Positions 22,101 through 32,228 of a stretch of DNA of 64,000 bases are shown here, piece by piece. The DNA is taken from assembly GCA_019096195.1 (NCBI GenBank), contig JAGTXK010000051.1, positions 62,001 to 126,000 of the forward strand. Reading direction: 5' to 3'. Source of the stretch: Boletus sp. NGJ (lineage: Eukaryota; Basidiomycota; Agaricomycetes; Boletales; Boletaceae). Below the pieces are notes generated by a model. The model was not told the DNA's origin, searched no databases, and worked only from the letters and a program-made list of their open reading frames with translations. The translations under genes were made by a program, and so were the position numbers. Within the stretch, counting starts at the first letter, position 1. Every line of letters begins with the position of its first letter.

Positions 22101-22774
22101 TGCGCGTTGAAGAACCTGGCCCGTTGCAAGGGCGTCCAGTGGCGAAAGGTCTCGTAGAGTCCGTCTTGCACGTACTCCCTTTCGTCATGTTCCAGATACC
22201 TCAGTAGGTATCGCTGTTCGAGTGTTCCCGGTGGGTCACCTTGAGTCCACCGATAGGAAGACGGCACTATTGTTACCCGTCCTTCCGTCCAATTGATGTC
22301 AGGGTTCACTGCCCTGAGCCATGGAAGTCCTAGAATGACTTCATCCTTGCCGCAATTGAGGACATAGAGATCCCGCTGTTCTCGTATGCCTCCGTAATCC
22401 AACACGATGTTGGTCCTTTCCTTGATGGTCCCAGACTGGTTTAGGGTTCCATCGACGTTCCAAGCTCGGACCGGATTGTCCAGCTTCCATGTGGGTAACC
22501 CCATCTTCTCCACCGCGTGTCTTGAGATGAAGCATCCTGTTGCTCCACTGTCGATTAAGGCTTGTGTTCCAACGATTTTGCCATCCTGCTTCCAGATCGA
22601 GAGAGGAATACGAATAGAATTACTCTTCGATCCGGAAATAAATACAGGTGCAATCGTGTAGGAAGAGGGTGACGTTGGTACATCTCTTCCACCTAAAAAG
22701 ACGTTTGGTCTATGGGAGAAGGGGGAATTTGCGTAGCGGGTCCTAGGGCAAGAGAGTTGACGTTCTCTTCCCAT
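19130..22774 (-). CDS. Gypsy-1 pol polyprotein
   Basis: A 1214-residue frame. In order it shows an aspartic protease (LIDSGATGCFISRHAVEKMG, about residue 50), the RT with [10 protein letters not shown] and the YMDD box (VIYMDDLLIHS), and RNase H (TDASLTASGAVL, LTDHKNLTFFKEP). Next are the integrase zinc finger (GHGGHLRTTQLL with CAICQSNK) and the DDE core (AYHPQTDGETERYNQE). A C-terminal chromodomain follows (EEYEVDSIVNHRG, YLTHWKGYSAAERTWEP). The chromodomain places it among chromoviruses, whose integrases use it to target chromatin. It would act in the virus-like particle and the nucleus. It is the longest single coding frame of the window. Confidence 0.93.
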   Translation of the reverse strand: MGRERQLSCPRTRYANSPFSHRPNVFLGGRDVPTSPSSYTIAPVFISGSKSNSIRIPLSIWKQDGKIVGTQALIDSGATGCFISRHAVEKMGLPTWKLDNPVRAWNVDGTLNQSGTIKERTNIVLDYGGIREQRDLYVLNCGKDEVILGLPWLRAVNPDINWTEGRVTIVPSSYRWTQGDPPGTLEQRYLLRYLEHDEREYVQDGLYETFRHWTPLQRARFFNAHGDVPEFVIKRTTLSTEIAQQAQKKKSALPNAFKEYEDVFTEKTITKLPPSRQYDHAIELKDSFVPKRAKAYPLNPLEQQACREFIAEHLKTGKISPSKSPQAAPFFFVQKKDGKLRPCQDYRYLNSHTIKNAYPLPLISDLLDKLKGSSIFTKFDVRWGYNNVLIKPEDRWKAAFLTPFGLFEPNVMFFGMCNSPATFQAFMDDLFGDYIAEGWLVIYMDDLLIHSSDQETHDERTRKVLERFRKHEMYLKLEKCTFSADEVEYLGMIVGKDGVQMDPVKLNAIKQWKPPVNVKDVRSFIGFCNFYRKFIPSFSDIARPLLDLTKQTTTWSWGPLQEKSFRTLQAAFTKKPVLAFPDTSKPFTLMTDASLTASGAVLMQNNDNGDMQPCGYLSETFSPAERNYDIYDRELLAVIRGLKEWRQYLLGSPHPVTVLTDHKNLTFFKEPRQLSRRQARWLCSSKTMIWSTKPYQEQKWPQQTLYPVGMKSILPRTMKTYNSSHPMHSTPSTNDRLALAEKIKGSAQKDPLVLSALECVGQGEPLFTRSNVEDWTFDNGNLYYKNRMYIPGPARQELVSSVHSSFEGGHGGHLRTTQLLAKDYWWPGLTTFVRKYVAGCAICQSNKVQTHPTVPPVTPLAFQGRRPFQNLSVDLITDLPPVGGFDSVMVVVDHGLSKGVILAPCTKTVDAAGIARLFFEKVFLRYGLHDKLVSDRGPQFASAFARELARLLNYDVALSTAYHPQTDGETERYNQELETYLRIFCDGQPQKWLELLPMAEFAHNSATHSVTGKSPFSLILGYEPRAYPPIGKTFLPALEERLTSLEESRKEAEAAHQLAQLRMKERVHSRFKPWKLGDKVWLDAKNLKLQVPSRKLSPKRTGPFEITQVVSSVAFRLKLPKQWKIHDVFHASLLSPYRETTEHGPNFTQPPPELIGTNEEYEVDSIVNHRGKPGKRQYLTHWKGYSAAERTWEPEANLGNAKKILLEYKRRLKL

Positions 22775-22819
22775 TCCTTTGCGGCAGCTTCGTGTACTCG
22801 TTCCAAAACGAGTCCTTGC

Positions 22820-24202
22820 TCATCCAGTCCCGTGTCGTAGACTGTCTGCAGCGTTCTGAGAACTGTGTCTCGTCCGTTCTTTCTGGCGACTTCTGTGAGA
22901 TACTTGTCCAAGGCGATCCTGTGGCGTTTCTTGCGTGACGACCACCCTAGTGTGCGTTTCCTGTGGTTTCCTATATTCCTCTCTCCTAGCCGGTCGATAC
23001 CCTGGGTGGTTCTTGGTACTGCACCCAGTCTTGTTGCAGATGAAGCATCTGTGCTCTCTCATCCGCTTGGCTCGTTCGATAGGAGATAATGTGATCCTGT
23101 CCACGTCCATGGCGTTTGGATCGTGGTGGTTTCCTCGGCCTCTTCCAAAGGACGCAAAGGGTCCTTTCTGTATTCCTTCAATTCGTTGCCATGCCCCGTG
23201 GATGTTAGCAGCTACTTCGTAGACCTCTTCCATTTTCTTGGCTTTTTGGAAGGTCTCGCTGTTAACCATTTGTCGGGCAATGCGTGGGTCGATTCCCCTA
23301 AGGAAGAATTCGAGGATGGAGCGGAATTCTTGTAGTTCCGAGCGAACCACTAGCAATGAGAACTGGGAGATGAATTTATCAAATCCCTTCGGGTCCTTGG
23401 TGTTTTGTCGGAGGGACCCTAGTTCTGCCATTGCCAGGTTGCTGGTGTTATGGGGGGTGAAGGTGAGGGCGAAGGCTTTCTTGATTTCGTTATAGGATTT
23501 GTCTGCGAGTGGCACGGTGTCGTCGAGTAGCCTGGTCAGCCAGGCTTCTGCAAACGCTTTTCCTCTTCCCTTGGACATCCGGTTCAGCAGGATGAGCCTC
23601 TTGGCTTCCTCGGTGAACTTCTCTGCGCCTCCTAGATGGAAGTATCCTTCCATCGCCATGAGCCATCTCTTGGCATCGTGTGTCTCCCCTGAGAACTCCT
23701 CAGGCAGGGCAGCTTTAATTTCAACCATATCGTCTTCGTCGTCTGTGTCTTCTTCGGGCCGGGGATTTCCTGGATCGGGACTAGATCTTCCGCTTGGGAA
23801 CAGTGGGTCGGGTGAGTCTACTCGGATAGGGACCGGTTGGAACGCTGGCAGTGGGATGGGAGCGTCCGATGGGGTCGCGGTGCGAGAGCGGAGACCACCT
23901 GGAAAATCTGGTCGTCTGGATTGATCTGGAAATGCGCGGGCGGGAGGGTCGTTGTAATGGGATGATGACCCTGGGATCCTTCTTGATGAAGACGTATCGG
24001 AGGTAGGAGTAGAAGCCCGTGATGGTGTGGCTTCTTCTTCTCGATCTTCTCCTAGGAGATGGGAAAGGTTGATTCTGCGCAGTGCGTAGAGCGAGGGCCT
24101 ATCCTCTGATAGGCGGTTTCGACTCCTTGGTGCGATGGGAGTTGCTAGACTGATAGTCTTCGGCAATTTATAACCTAGATCTTTTGTTACGCCGGGTAAC
24201 AA
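22820..24202 (-). CDS. Gypsy-1 gag
   Basis: A 460-residue frame that opens close to the 5' LTR. A Ser/Pro-rich N-terminus is followed by the retrotransposon gag core (PEEFSGETHDAKRWLMAMEG through FDKFISQFSLLV), then HDPNAMDVDR and a zinc knuckle, CFICNKTGCSTKNHP, near residue 385. The start codon is uncertain because the open frame extends slightly into the LTR without an ATG there. Gag and pol lie in different frames. Confidence 0.88.
   Translation of the reverse strand: MLPGVTKDLGYKLPKTISLATPIAPRSRNRLSEDRPSLYALRRINLSHLLGEDREEEATPSRASTPTSDTSSSRRIPGSSSHYNDPPARAFPDQSRRPDFPGGLRSRTATPSDAPIPLPAFQPVPIRVDSPDPLFPSGRSSPDPGNPRPEEDTDDEDDMVEIKAALPEEFSGETHDAKRWLMAMEGYFHLGGAEKFTEEAKRLILLNRMSKGRGKAFAEAWLTRLLDDTVPLADKSYNEIKKAFALTFTPHNTSNLAMAELGSLRQNTKDPKGFDKFISQFSLLVVRSELQEFRSILEFFLRGIDPRIARQMVNSETFQKAKKMEEVYEVAANIHGAWQRIEGIQKGPFASFGRGRGNHHDPNAMDVDRITLSPIERAKRMREHRCFICNKTGCSTKNHPGYRPARREEYRKPQETHTRVVVTQETPQDRLGQVSHRSRQKERTRHSSQNAADSLRHGTG
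24171..24182 (-). promoter_or_regulatory. Gypsy-1 self-priming primer binding site
   Basis: On the minus strand, two bases after the 5' LTR, lies AGATCTAGGTTA. It is exactly complementary to TAACCTAGATCT inside the LTR (24766-24777). That stretch lies about 25-30 bp downstream of the LTR TATA box, where transcription should begin. This is the arrangement known for Tf1/sushi-type elements, whose RNA 5' end folds back to prime reverse transcription in place of a tRNA. Confidence 0.8.
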
Positions 24203-25220
24203 TGTGACACGTTCCCGTATAATCCCAACACCTGTTGGATTACCGGACTAGCAGGACTTGAGGAAGATTACTTAACCTCCAGAGGCCCAAAGGTACCCTC
24301 TGACTGGGGACCAACTGCTAGCTTTACGTAGAGTCCTCTCGTTACCTCTACGACCGATGGCGGAGTCTCGGATTTACCACGGAATCCCAATCCTATACAC
24401 TGAAGGAGGGGGCAGACCGGTGCGCAGGCCTAGGAGCAGTAGCCTTCCGTCTGCTGATTCCTTGGGCTTACTGGGCCTAGTATCGAATGGCGGAGTCTCG
24501 GGCTTGATGTACGAGTGCCGGTGGCGGAGTCCCGGGCTTGCTGGGTCAGTGGCGGAGTCCTGACCGACGACGACCAACCTCTGTTGGTCGTTGGTGTTGC
24601 CGAAGCTTTAGAAGCTGGTAACGGCAACGACGGCGCACAAGTGCGAAGTGGTGAGAAGGATGATCACGAGCACGAGGGCGAGCACCTCCAGATCGCGGGA
24701 GAAGGCTTCTGAGGTGAAGTGGAACCTTTAGCGGGAGAAGCAGTAGATTACACGGGAAGGAGTGTAGATCTAGGTTAGAGTTACATGAAGGGCCCGCGTC
24801 CCTATTTATAGGCCTTGCCCATCTAGGGCAGGCTTCGTGACGAATATAGTAATGTTTAGTCGCAGACGAAAGATTACTATAAACGGATCAAGGCATGAGT
24901 CCAATGGGGAAAGTAGGAGTACTGGGCTATGCGCGAGAGAGCATAGCCAAGGAGGCAATGTCTATGATCGGGTCAAGAAGGGAGAGAGGCATGTATCAGG
25001 TGAAATAGGGAGGCGGTGTCCATACCAAACGGGTAGGTTCCTAAAGAGGAAGTTACGAATAGCTTCCTAGAAAGGTAGTTCCGGATGGGGCAATGCCTGG
25101 GTTGGTGTCGCGGGGGAATCCCAGGGGAATCCCTGGTCAGAGTCGAGGAATAGGTCGTCCCATAGTCCTACGGGGGGAGAGGGAAGGGGAAAAGAGGTAC
25201 CCCCTTCGGTAACCGTAACA
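24185..25220 (-). repeat. Gypsy-1 5' LTR (1036 bp)
   Basis: Pairs with 16750-17762. It carries four GGCGGAGTC motifs and a TATA-like CTATTTATAGG (plus strand) near 24802. Several 1-5 base indels distinguish it from the 3' LTR, most of them in the first 350 bp of the plus-strand reading. Confidence 0.92.
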
Positions 25221-25299
25221 GCTAGCTTTGGAATTCCTCTTCTCTCTCTCGGATTACGCTCTTCACGTCCCTTGAGATATTGAGGCTTTTTCCCTTTCA
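25221..25299 (+). repeat. Gypsy-2 5' LTR, right part
   Basis: Begins with the duplicated GCTAG, continues CTTTGGAATTCCTCTTC and ends CCCTTTCA. It matches 32032-32110 of the 3' LTR. Confidence 0.93.
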
Positions 25300-25312
25300 A
25301 ATTCCAAAGCTA
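25300..25312 (+). promoter_or_regulatory. Gypsy-2 self-priming primer binding site
   Basis: AATTCCAAAGCTA abuts the 5' LTR and is the exact reverse complement of TAGCTTTGGAATT in the LTR (25223-25235). In the intact 3' LTR that sequence starts 32 bp after the start of TATATAAG (32002 to 32034), a good transcription start distance. As in Tf1/sushi elements, the RNA 5' end could serve as its own primer. Confidence 0.85.
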
Positions 25313-26145
25313 TACCTCGTCCCTGGGCTCTTCGCCTCTGGACATTTCTACCCCCCCTACTCCTACTGTTTTTGCCTAGCGGGTGCAAACTTTTTGCCCC
25401 CTAGTACTGCTCCCGCTTCCGATCTCGACACCCCCCACATCAAGCTCCAGAGGAACCACAACACCTCGTTAGCGTTACGCGTAATCCCTGCTTATTACAG
25501 AGGTTGCAAGCGCAAGGTTCAAGTTGCAGCTGCGAGCAAAGATAAGGGGTTAGAGCTCACCTTTACCCTTCCTCCATCCACCTTCCGAACGCGCGGGCTC
25601 TTCGCCACCATTCACCCCACACCGGACCTCAGGTTAGAGGGACCCGTTGGTGTTCGTGACACACCTGAGTAAAGCACTCGTCAAGCGCTGTTACATACGC
25701 TCGCCCGGCGTTTATAAACAAGGATAACGTTGCTACCGGGCATAGTGCACAAGCTCCGCTTCTCCAGTGGTTGTCGATTGGAGCGTACGCTGGTCCTACG
25801 ATAGTGGACTTGGGTTCGCATGATCACCCGTAATGTCATGTAGGCGCGTCAACCCAATTTATCTTGACTTTCAGGCATGTGCCACCTCTCTGTAGTAAAA
25901 GAGTTATACTCCGGTTCCTACCTCCCGACTCTCCCACTTCACGACGGTGCGCGGTCTTTCCCGCCGTCTTCTTTTTAAGCTGCCTTCAGACACCCCCCGG
26001 ACCTACAATGTTTACAGACGACGATACGTCTGGGCCCACCCCGACTACTCGCTTGTAGTCCACATGATCCTCACGACCTACCCCTTGCACACACATCGTC
26101 TCCGAACAATCACCCGCCTAGCTCAACTCGCCGGTCTAAGACAAG

Positions 26146-27594
26146 ATGAGCAACCCCTCCCAACTGCCGTACTTGCGCCCCGCGTCCGTAACCCCCGCAC
26201 CGGGCAGCTTTCAGGACCTGGCCAACCGGGCAGCAGCACAGGGCCTGCCAACCCTACAGCTCGCCCAACCTACCCCCAAAGTCCCCACCCCACAACTCCC
26301 ACTCACACCCACACTCCAGGAGGACATCGCGCAGTACACACTGCACCAAGCCATCCTCCGTTACGACATATGGCGCCGAGCATACACGGCGGACCCCGTA
26401 GCGGCTGGACCGCTGCCCCAAATCGAACTGCCCCCTGTAGTCGCAGCTCCACACGCAGCCCTCTTCCCGACCTCCAGTATCCGAGTCCACATCCCTTCTC
26501 CAGGGAGAACTCCCCGGATGTTCCCGTCGCAGGCCCCTCCACCATCGCGCCCACTCCCATCCCCACCACACCTGCTGACATCCCCGTCGAATTCACCTGG
26601 GATCCCTCAGCCCGCTGCACGTGGTTTTCCCCCCACGTCCCCGAGGATTGGGAAGAGCCTGGCGGCAAAGCCCAAACATTACGACAGGAATAAAGAAAAG
26701 TTCGTCCAGTGGTGGAGGATGGTTACATTATACCTCAACGGCTTCGAGATGGAGCCGACCGACCGCCAAAAGATACTCATCACGCTGTCGTACATGCATG
26801 GTGATAACGTGGCTGGCCGCTTCTTGGACCTCCTCGCCAAAGGTAACGCATACGCGGCGATCAACTTCAAGTTTTTCATAGAGAAACTCAAAAAGACCTT
26901 CCAACCCGCTGGCCTGGCCCGGCTAGCTGAGCAAAAGCTGTTCTCCCTCCGGCAAGGGAAGGACACGGTGGAGGATTACTTCACCCGCCTGTACCAGCTA
27001 GCCATCGAAGCAAAGTTCAACGTATGTATCAACGGCCGAACAATCGTAAACCAAATACACCACCAGGCGCACAATGAACTGGTGGAGTATGTCGAAAGGT
27101 ACAAGCCCAACCTCATTGATGAAACAGACGTTCGCGAATGGGAGACTGCCCTCGTACGGGCCGAGGAAGTTCTTGGCGCCATCGCGGAGTGCAAGAAAAC
27201 CTCCTCCGTCTACGTGACCGGGCCTACGTACAACCCCCGCTTCGTTCCTCGCCCGCGCTACACACCCCCCGCTGCTCCACCCCCCTCGATGCCTGCTTCA
27301 CGTCTGCATCCTCAACAGACCGGCACGTTCCCTGGTCAAGGCGCCCCAATGGAACTAGACAAGGCACACGCAGCAGGACTGTGTCACAAATGCAGGAAAC
27401 CTTGGCCCTGTGTAGACCACCCACCCTGTCCTCGCCCTCAGGTGAGAAGCATCACAGTCAATGGCCAAGAAGTCTCCCCCGAGATGTTCGCAACAATTCG
27501 AGCCATGATGGACTTGGCAGAGGCTCTGAAAGAAGAGCCGGTAGTTTACGCCACAAATGTAGTAGAAGATTCGGATTTTCAGCCTGTACAGTAG
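26146..27594 (+). CDS. Gypsy-2 gag
   Basis: A 482-residue open frame. A long Pro-rich N-terminal half is followed by the gag core (YDRNKEKFVQWWRMVTLYLN, through FSLRQGKDTVEDYFTRLYQL). A zinc knuckle, CHKCRKPWPCVDHP, lies near residue 415. The CCHC spacing is the variant type common in Agaricomycete elements. Confidence 0.88.
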   Translation: MSNPSQLPYLRPASVTPAPGSFQDLANRAAAQGLPTLQLAQPTPKVPTPQLPLTPTLQEDIAQYTLHQAILRYDIWRRAYTADPVAAGPLPQIELPPVVAAPHAALFPTSSIRVHIPSPGRTPRMFPSQAPPPSRPLPSPPHLLTSPSNSPGIPQPAARGFPPTSPRIGKSLAAKPKHYDRNKEKFVQWWRMVTLYLNGFEMEPTDRQKILITLSYMHGDNVAGRFLDLLAKGNAYAAINFKFFIEKLKKTFQPAGLARLAEQKLFSLRQGKDTVEDYFTRLYQLAIEAKFNVCINGRTIVNQIHHQAHNELVEYVERYKPNLIDETDVREWETALVRAEEVLGAIAECKKTSSVYVTGPTYNPRFVPRPRYTPPAAPPPSMPASRLHPQQTGTFPGQGAPMELDKAHAAGLCHKCRKPWPCVDHPPCPRPQVRSITVNGQEVSPEMFATIRAMMDLAEALKEEPVVYATNVVEDSDFQPVQ

Positions 27595-27599
27595 ACACC

Positions 27600-30500
27600 A
27601 GTCGCCCTACTATACAACCTAAGTCATTGCAGAACAATAAATTCTCAATTCTAAGCGTTGACGAGACTGAAACCAAAAACTGCGTGAACCTCCCAGGCAT
27701 CCCGCCTGTCAAAAATATGACCATCACGCCAAGAAAGGTAAAGTTCGCACCGTCCGCAAAGCGAGACAACAGCCCGAACGATGCGAACACAATACCTCGA
27801 AAACATCCTAAGGAAGAACGAAAGGAAGAGATGTCCTCTCGTTCCTGGTTAAACACGTTGGACCCCTGGTCCATACGTTGGATGAAAGCACAAGTGGAAA
27901 AAACAGATGTAGAACGAAGCATCCACCACCTTAAGTCTTTCGTCCATGATACCAGAACGATCGAAGTATCTTGGGACCTTGTACAGGATCTCTGCAGACT
28001 TTCCGACGAAGAGGCATACTAGGTCCTTCGCAACCTACAACATGCCCCGAAATTCCGGAAAGCCTCCCCCAATCAATGAAGCGAAACTTGTTGGAAATTC
28101 CCGCAAAGGTGACCTTCGCAAATCGACAGACTGCCGAAGTCAAGGCGCTGATCGACTCAGGTTGCACCGGGTCATCCATACACGAGAAATTCATGGCTGA
28201 AAAGGGGGTAACCACCCACTCACTTCCTCGCCCCCTCACAGTATACAATACCGACGGCACACCGAACACTGGAGGCAAAGTAGAAAAATTCGTGATACTC
28301 GAACTCCAGATCCAGGATCACAAAGAACAATTGGCCCTCACTGTAACAAACCTCGGGCCCAACACAATATTCCTCGGACATGATTGGCTGAAGACTCACA
28401 ACCCAGCCATCAACTGGAAAACAGGCAGGATCTCCTTCCGCTGCAGAGAAGATCACGTCACAAATAATGTAGACGAGGAAGAAGATGAAATGGACGTAGA
28501 TTACATGCCTTCCCAAGGCGACCGATTATTCAAGATCAATGTAATAGAATACATGCAAAATCGAAACGTCGCAACGGAGGTAGCCATTAAAGACTACGCC
28601 CAAAAGAAAAAGAAAACCTTCAAGGAAGCCGCCCCGAAGTACATCCATGAATACAAAGACGTCTTCGACAAGGAGAGTTTTGACGTGCTCCCCCCAAGAC
28701 GCCCTTGAGACCACGCCATCGAACTCCTCCCGGGAAACCACGAAGTAGACTGTAAAGTCTACCCACTAAACCCTGGCGAGCAAAAGGAACTCGACGCCTT
28801 CCTCGAAGAGAACTTGAAATCCGGAAGAATACGACCCTCCAAGTCCCCCTTCGCGTCAGCGTTCTTCTTCATCAAAAAGAAAGACGGACGCCTCCGCCCC
28901 GTACAAGACTACCACAAGTTAAATGCGGTAACAAAGAGGAATCGCTACCCTCTCCCACTCATAAGCGAACTAGTCGACAAACTCAAGTCGGCCAAGTACT
29001 ACACAAAGTTTGACGTGAGATGGGGATACAATAACGTGCGGATGGCTGCAGGAGACGAATGGAAGGCTGCCTTCCGAACCAACCGCAGTCTATTCGAGCC
29101 ACTCGTGATGTTCTTCGGACTCACCAACTCCCCAGCGACGTTTCAGACAATGATGAACGCACTATTTAAGGACTTGGTGAACTGAGGCGTAGTGGTCGTC
29201 TATATAGACGATATCATGATATTCACGAAAACACTCAAGGAGCACCGCAAGGTAGTATGAGAAGTATGACAAATTCTGAGGGACGCCCACCTCTATCTAC
29301 GACACAACAAGTGCGACTTCGAAGTCCAAGAGACCGAGTTCCTCAGACTCATCGTCGCACGAGACAAGGTAAAGATGGACGACAAAAAAGTGGAAGCCAT
29401 CAAGAGCTGGCCAGTCCCCACCTCAAAGAAGACACTCAGAGGTTTCCTAGGATTCCTCAACTTCTACCGACGGTTCGTCAAGAACTTCACAATGATCGTG
29501 CGCCCTCTCAATGCGCTTACGTCGATGAAGAAAGACTTCGAGTGGACGACGGCCTGCCAAGAGGCCTTCCAAACCCTCAAAGACACCATCTCATCCGCCC
29601 CGGCGCTCGCCATGCCCACCGACAACGACCCTTACCACATCGAAACCGACGGCTTGGGCATTGGCATTGGCGCCATCCTATCCCAACGACACGATGGCGT
29701 GTGGCACCCCGTCGCATTCATCTCCCGTTCCCTCAACGACACCGAGCGGAACTATCATGCAGCTGACCTCGAGATGCTAGCCATCATGTTCGCCCTCAAT
29801 GAGTGGCGACAATATCTCCTCGAGGCAGCGCATCCAATCGAGATCTGGACAGATCACAAGAACCTCGAGTTCTTCCGCAAACCGCAAGATCTCACCCGCC
29901 GCCAAGCCAGATGGCAACAGGTGCTACAGGAATACCATGTAGTCATCAGCCACCGGCCCAGCAAAACTAACCCTGCGGATCCTCTGTCCAGGAGGCCAGA
30001 CTTCGAAAAGGGGGTGACATCCAACAATACCGCGCAAACACTACTCCCCGATGCCCTTTTTTCGCCACCACCATCACCAACCTCCACCACAGTCTCCCTC
30101 AAAGCTGTTGCACCCGCGAGCACGCTCACAAGAATCACTAAAATGCAATACAAACTCGAGCAGTTCGCGAAAGACAGTCTAGAGAAGGAGGGCTCATACT
30201 GGACCCGCAAGGAGGGACTCGTCTACTAGAAGTCACTCATGTACGTACCAAACGACGCGAAACTCCGGGAAGACATCCTCATCACCAACCATGATCACCC
30301 AATCGCCGGCCACCCCGGTATCCGACGAACTCGTGACCTGATCATGAGCGAATACTACTGGCCATCACTACGGAAGGACGTGGAGTCATACGTCAAAGGC
30401 TGTGACACATGCCAAAAGGTCAAAGCCAAAACCTCGGCAATTAACACGCCACTCCACCCGAACGAAATCCCATCATCCCCCTGGGAAATCATCTCCGTAG

Positions 30501-31570
30501 ACCTGATCGGCCCCCTCCCCCAATCAGATGGCAAGAACGCCATCTTAGTCATCATCGATCGTTTCTCGAAAATGATCCACCTAGCACCCGTAATGGACAC
30601 CATCACGTCACAAGGAGTTGTGATGATCTTCCACGACCAAATATTCAAACTCCACGGTGTCCCCCGCAAGGTGATCTCAGATCGAGGAACGCAATTCGTG
30701 TCATTGTTCATGCACGACCTCTACTCGCTCCTTGGCATTCAAGCCAACCCGTCCATGGCCTATCACCCCCAAACCGACGGCCAAACGGAGCGCATCAACC
30801 GAGAAGTAGAGAAGTACTTGCGCATCTACGTAAACCATCGCCAGACCGACTGGGCAGAATGGCTACCGCTGGCCGAGTTCGCCCACAACTCCCAAACCAC
30901 TAGCGCAACCGGCGTCTCACCCTTCCTGCTCAACTACGGGCAGCAACCACTCATACCCAACAAGAGGGTGGAAGTATGAAACGAGTCCGCTGCCTCCTTC
31001 GCTGAAACAATGAAAACGCACCATAATATGGCTAAGGACGCGCTAGAGAAAGTGGCACAAGCGATGAAGAAGGCACACAACAAAAGCGCACGCCCCACCA
31101 TCGAATACGCAGTTGGTCAACAGGTCCTACTCGAAGGAACCCACATCCGAACCAACCGCCTGACAAAAAAATTCGACGACAAGTGACACGGGCTGTTCAA
31201 GGTGAAGCGAAAGGTGGGCGAGGCCTCTTACGAACTCGACCTCCCCAGAACGTGGAAGGGAATCCACCCCGTCTTCCACGAGTCGCTCCTTACACCTTAT
31301 CAACCCAGCGCATCCCCCTCCCAGACAAAACCGAAACCGCCACCCCCGGTTATCGTCCAACAGCAAGAAGAGTACGAAGTGGAGCACATCGCTGACTCAC
31401 GTAAATGACGCGGCAAGACGGAGTACCTCGTACAATGGAAAGGATACTCCTGCGAAGAACACACATGGGAATCAAAAAAGAACGTCTCAAATGCCCCACA
31501 GGCAATCGAGAAGTTCCACCACGAGAACCCCACCACCATCCACACACTCGCCGACAACGAGTGCGACTGC
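27600..31570 (+). pseudogene. Gypsy-2 pol region (broken)
   Basis: Conserved pieces appear in normal order. They are protease (ALIDSGCTGSSIHEKFM, near 28150), RT ([12 protein letters not shown] near 29010 and a YIDD box near 29205) and RNase H (IETDGLGIGIGAIL near 29640; WTDHKNLEFFRKP). Integrase follows (HPGIRRTRDLIM, CDTCQKVKAK, AYHPQTDGQTERINRE at 30310-30800), then a chromodomain (EEYEVEHIADSRK, YLVQWKGYSCEEHTWE near 31365-31470). The region is split over several frames, with about ten interruptions, and is not functional. Confidence 0.9.
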
Positions 31571-31730
31571 CCAACGTGTGCCTTCCCTGGGACCCCCCTA
31601 TTCAACGACCCATCCTTCCGATCGTATGCAGCCTCCCTCAACCACCTCCCTGATCATCTCTTCGAAATCCCAGAACCCCATAGTGATGTCCAGCTCACCG
31701 GTATCATTGTCGACCGGGAGTTCGATGGCT

Positions 31731-31743
31731 AGAAAGGGGGTAA
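31731..31743 (+). other. Gypsy-2 polypurine tract
   Basis: AGAAAGGGGGTAA lies directly before the 3' LTR, the expected site for plus-strand priming. Confidence 0.8.
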
Positions 31744-32110
31744 TGAAACGAATTAGACGTTTTCCACCCTTATTTACGTAGTTAGCCAACATTAAGCAAC
31801 CCCACGAACAACTTACGTAGTTACCTTATACCTAGCCCTTATGTCTAGACCCCACGTCACACATCAGTCAGGTCACGCCACAACCCTATACCCATAGAAT
31901 GACCTAGACCCCACTATGTCACCATACGTCATATGGAACCTTCTAGCATATTCCACACTGGCCCTAAACCATGGTCTAGGCCAGTGCGCACGAGTAGATA
32001 GTATATAAGTAACGTAGTAACACCTGTATTAGCTAGCTTTGGAATTCCTCTTCTCTCTCTCGGATTACGCTCTTCGCGTCCCTTGAGATATTGAGGCTTT
32101 TTCCCTTTCA
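31744..32110 (+). repeat. Gypsy-2 3' LTR (367 bp)
   Basis: Uninterrupted copy, starting TGAAACGAATTAGACG and ending CCCTTTCA, followed by the TGTAT duplication. TATATAAG is at 32002-32009. It provides the reference for the split 5' LTR. Confidence 0.95.
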
Positions 32111-32228
32111 TGTATGTGGGTAGTTTCTCACAGAATCATGCAGAATCACTGCTCCTGGTCTCGCTTATGGCTTTGTTGATCTAAAAGTCACTCAGTAAGT
32201 CTTCAGGAACTTGATAGATGCACATATA

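Larger units (their letters stand above)
16750..25220 (-). mobile_element. Gypsy-1, Ty3/Gypsy chromovirus with an extra ORF (nearly whole)
   Basis: A minus-strand element of 8.47 kb inserted in the 5' LTR of Gypsy-2. In its own sense the 5' LTR is 24185-25220 and the 3' LTR is 16750-17762. Both start TGTTACGG and end CGTAACA. The 5-bp duplication GCTAG is perfect (16745-16749 and 25221-25225). Order: LTR, primer binding site, gag, pol (protease, RT, RNase H, integrase, chromodomain), a third ORF, polypurine tract, LTR. The long open frames suggest the copy is nearly whole, with perhaps one or two breaks. The two LTRs differ mainly by short indels. It is the youngest layer of this nest, since it is not interrupted itself. 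Confidence 0.93.
16463..32110 (+). mobile_element. Gypsy-2, Ty3/Gypsy chromovirus LTR retrotransposon (broken)
   Basis: The 5' LTR starts TGAAACGAATTAGAC at 16463 and ends at 25299. It is split by Gypsy-1 into 16463-16749 and 25221-25299. The 3' LTR is 31744-32110. A perfect 5-bp duplication, TGTAT, flanks the element at 16458-16462 and 32111-32115, inside the DUF6698 gene of Plavaka-2. Parts in order are LTR, primer binding site, gag, protease, reverse transcriptase, RNase H, integrase, chromodomain, polypurine tract and LTR, which is the chromovirus order. The coding part is broken, with roughly ten interruptions. The LTRs differ by about 4 percent, mostly at CpG sites, so insertion is moderately old. 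Gypsy-1 came later. Confidence 0.93.

Noticed and set aside
24357-24712. Short frames repeated in each Gypsy-1-type LTR (also near 17052 and 39508)
   Set aside because: They follow the repeated LTR motifs and change frame between copies. The LTR is regulatory, apart from the tail of the third ORF.
16750-25220. Envelope gene downstream of Gypsy-1 pol
   Set aside because: The third ORF has no signal peptide, membrane anchor or fusion-peptide-like segment; it carries zinc knuckles.
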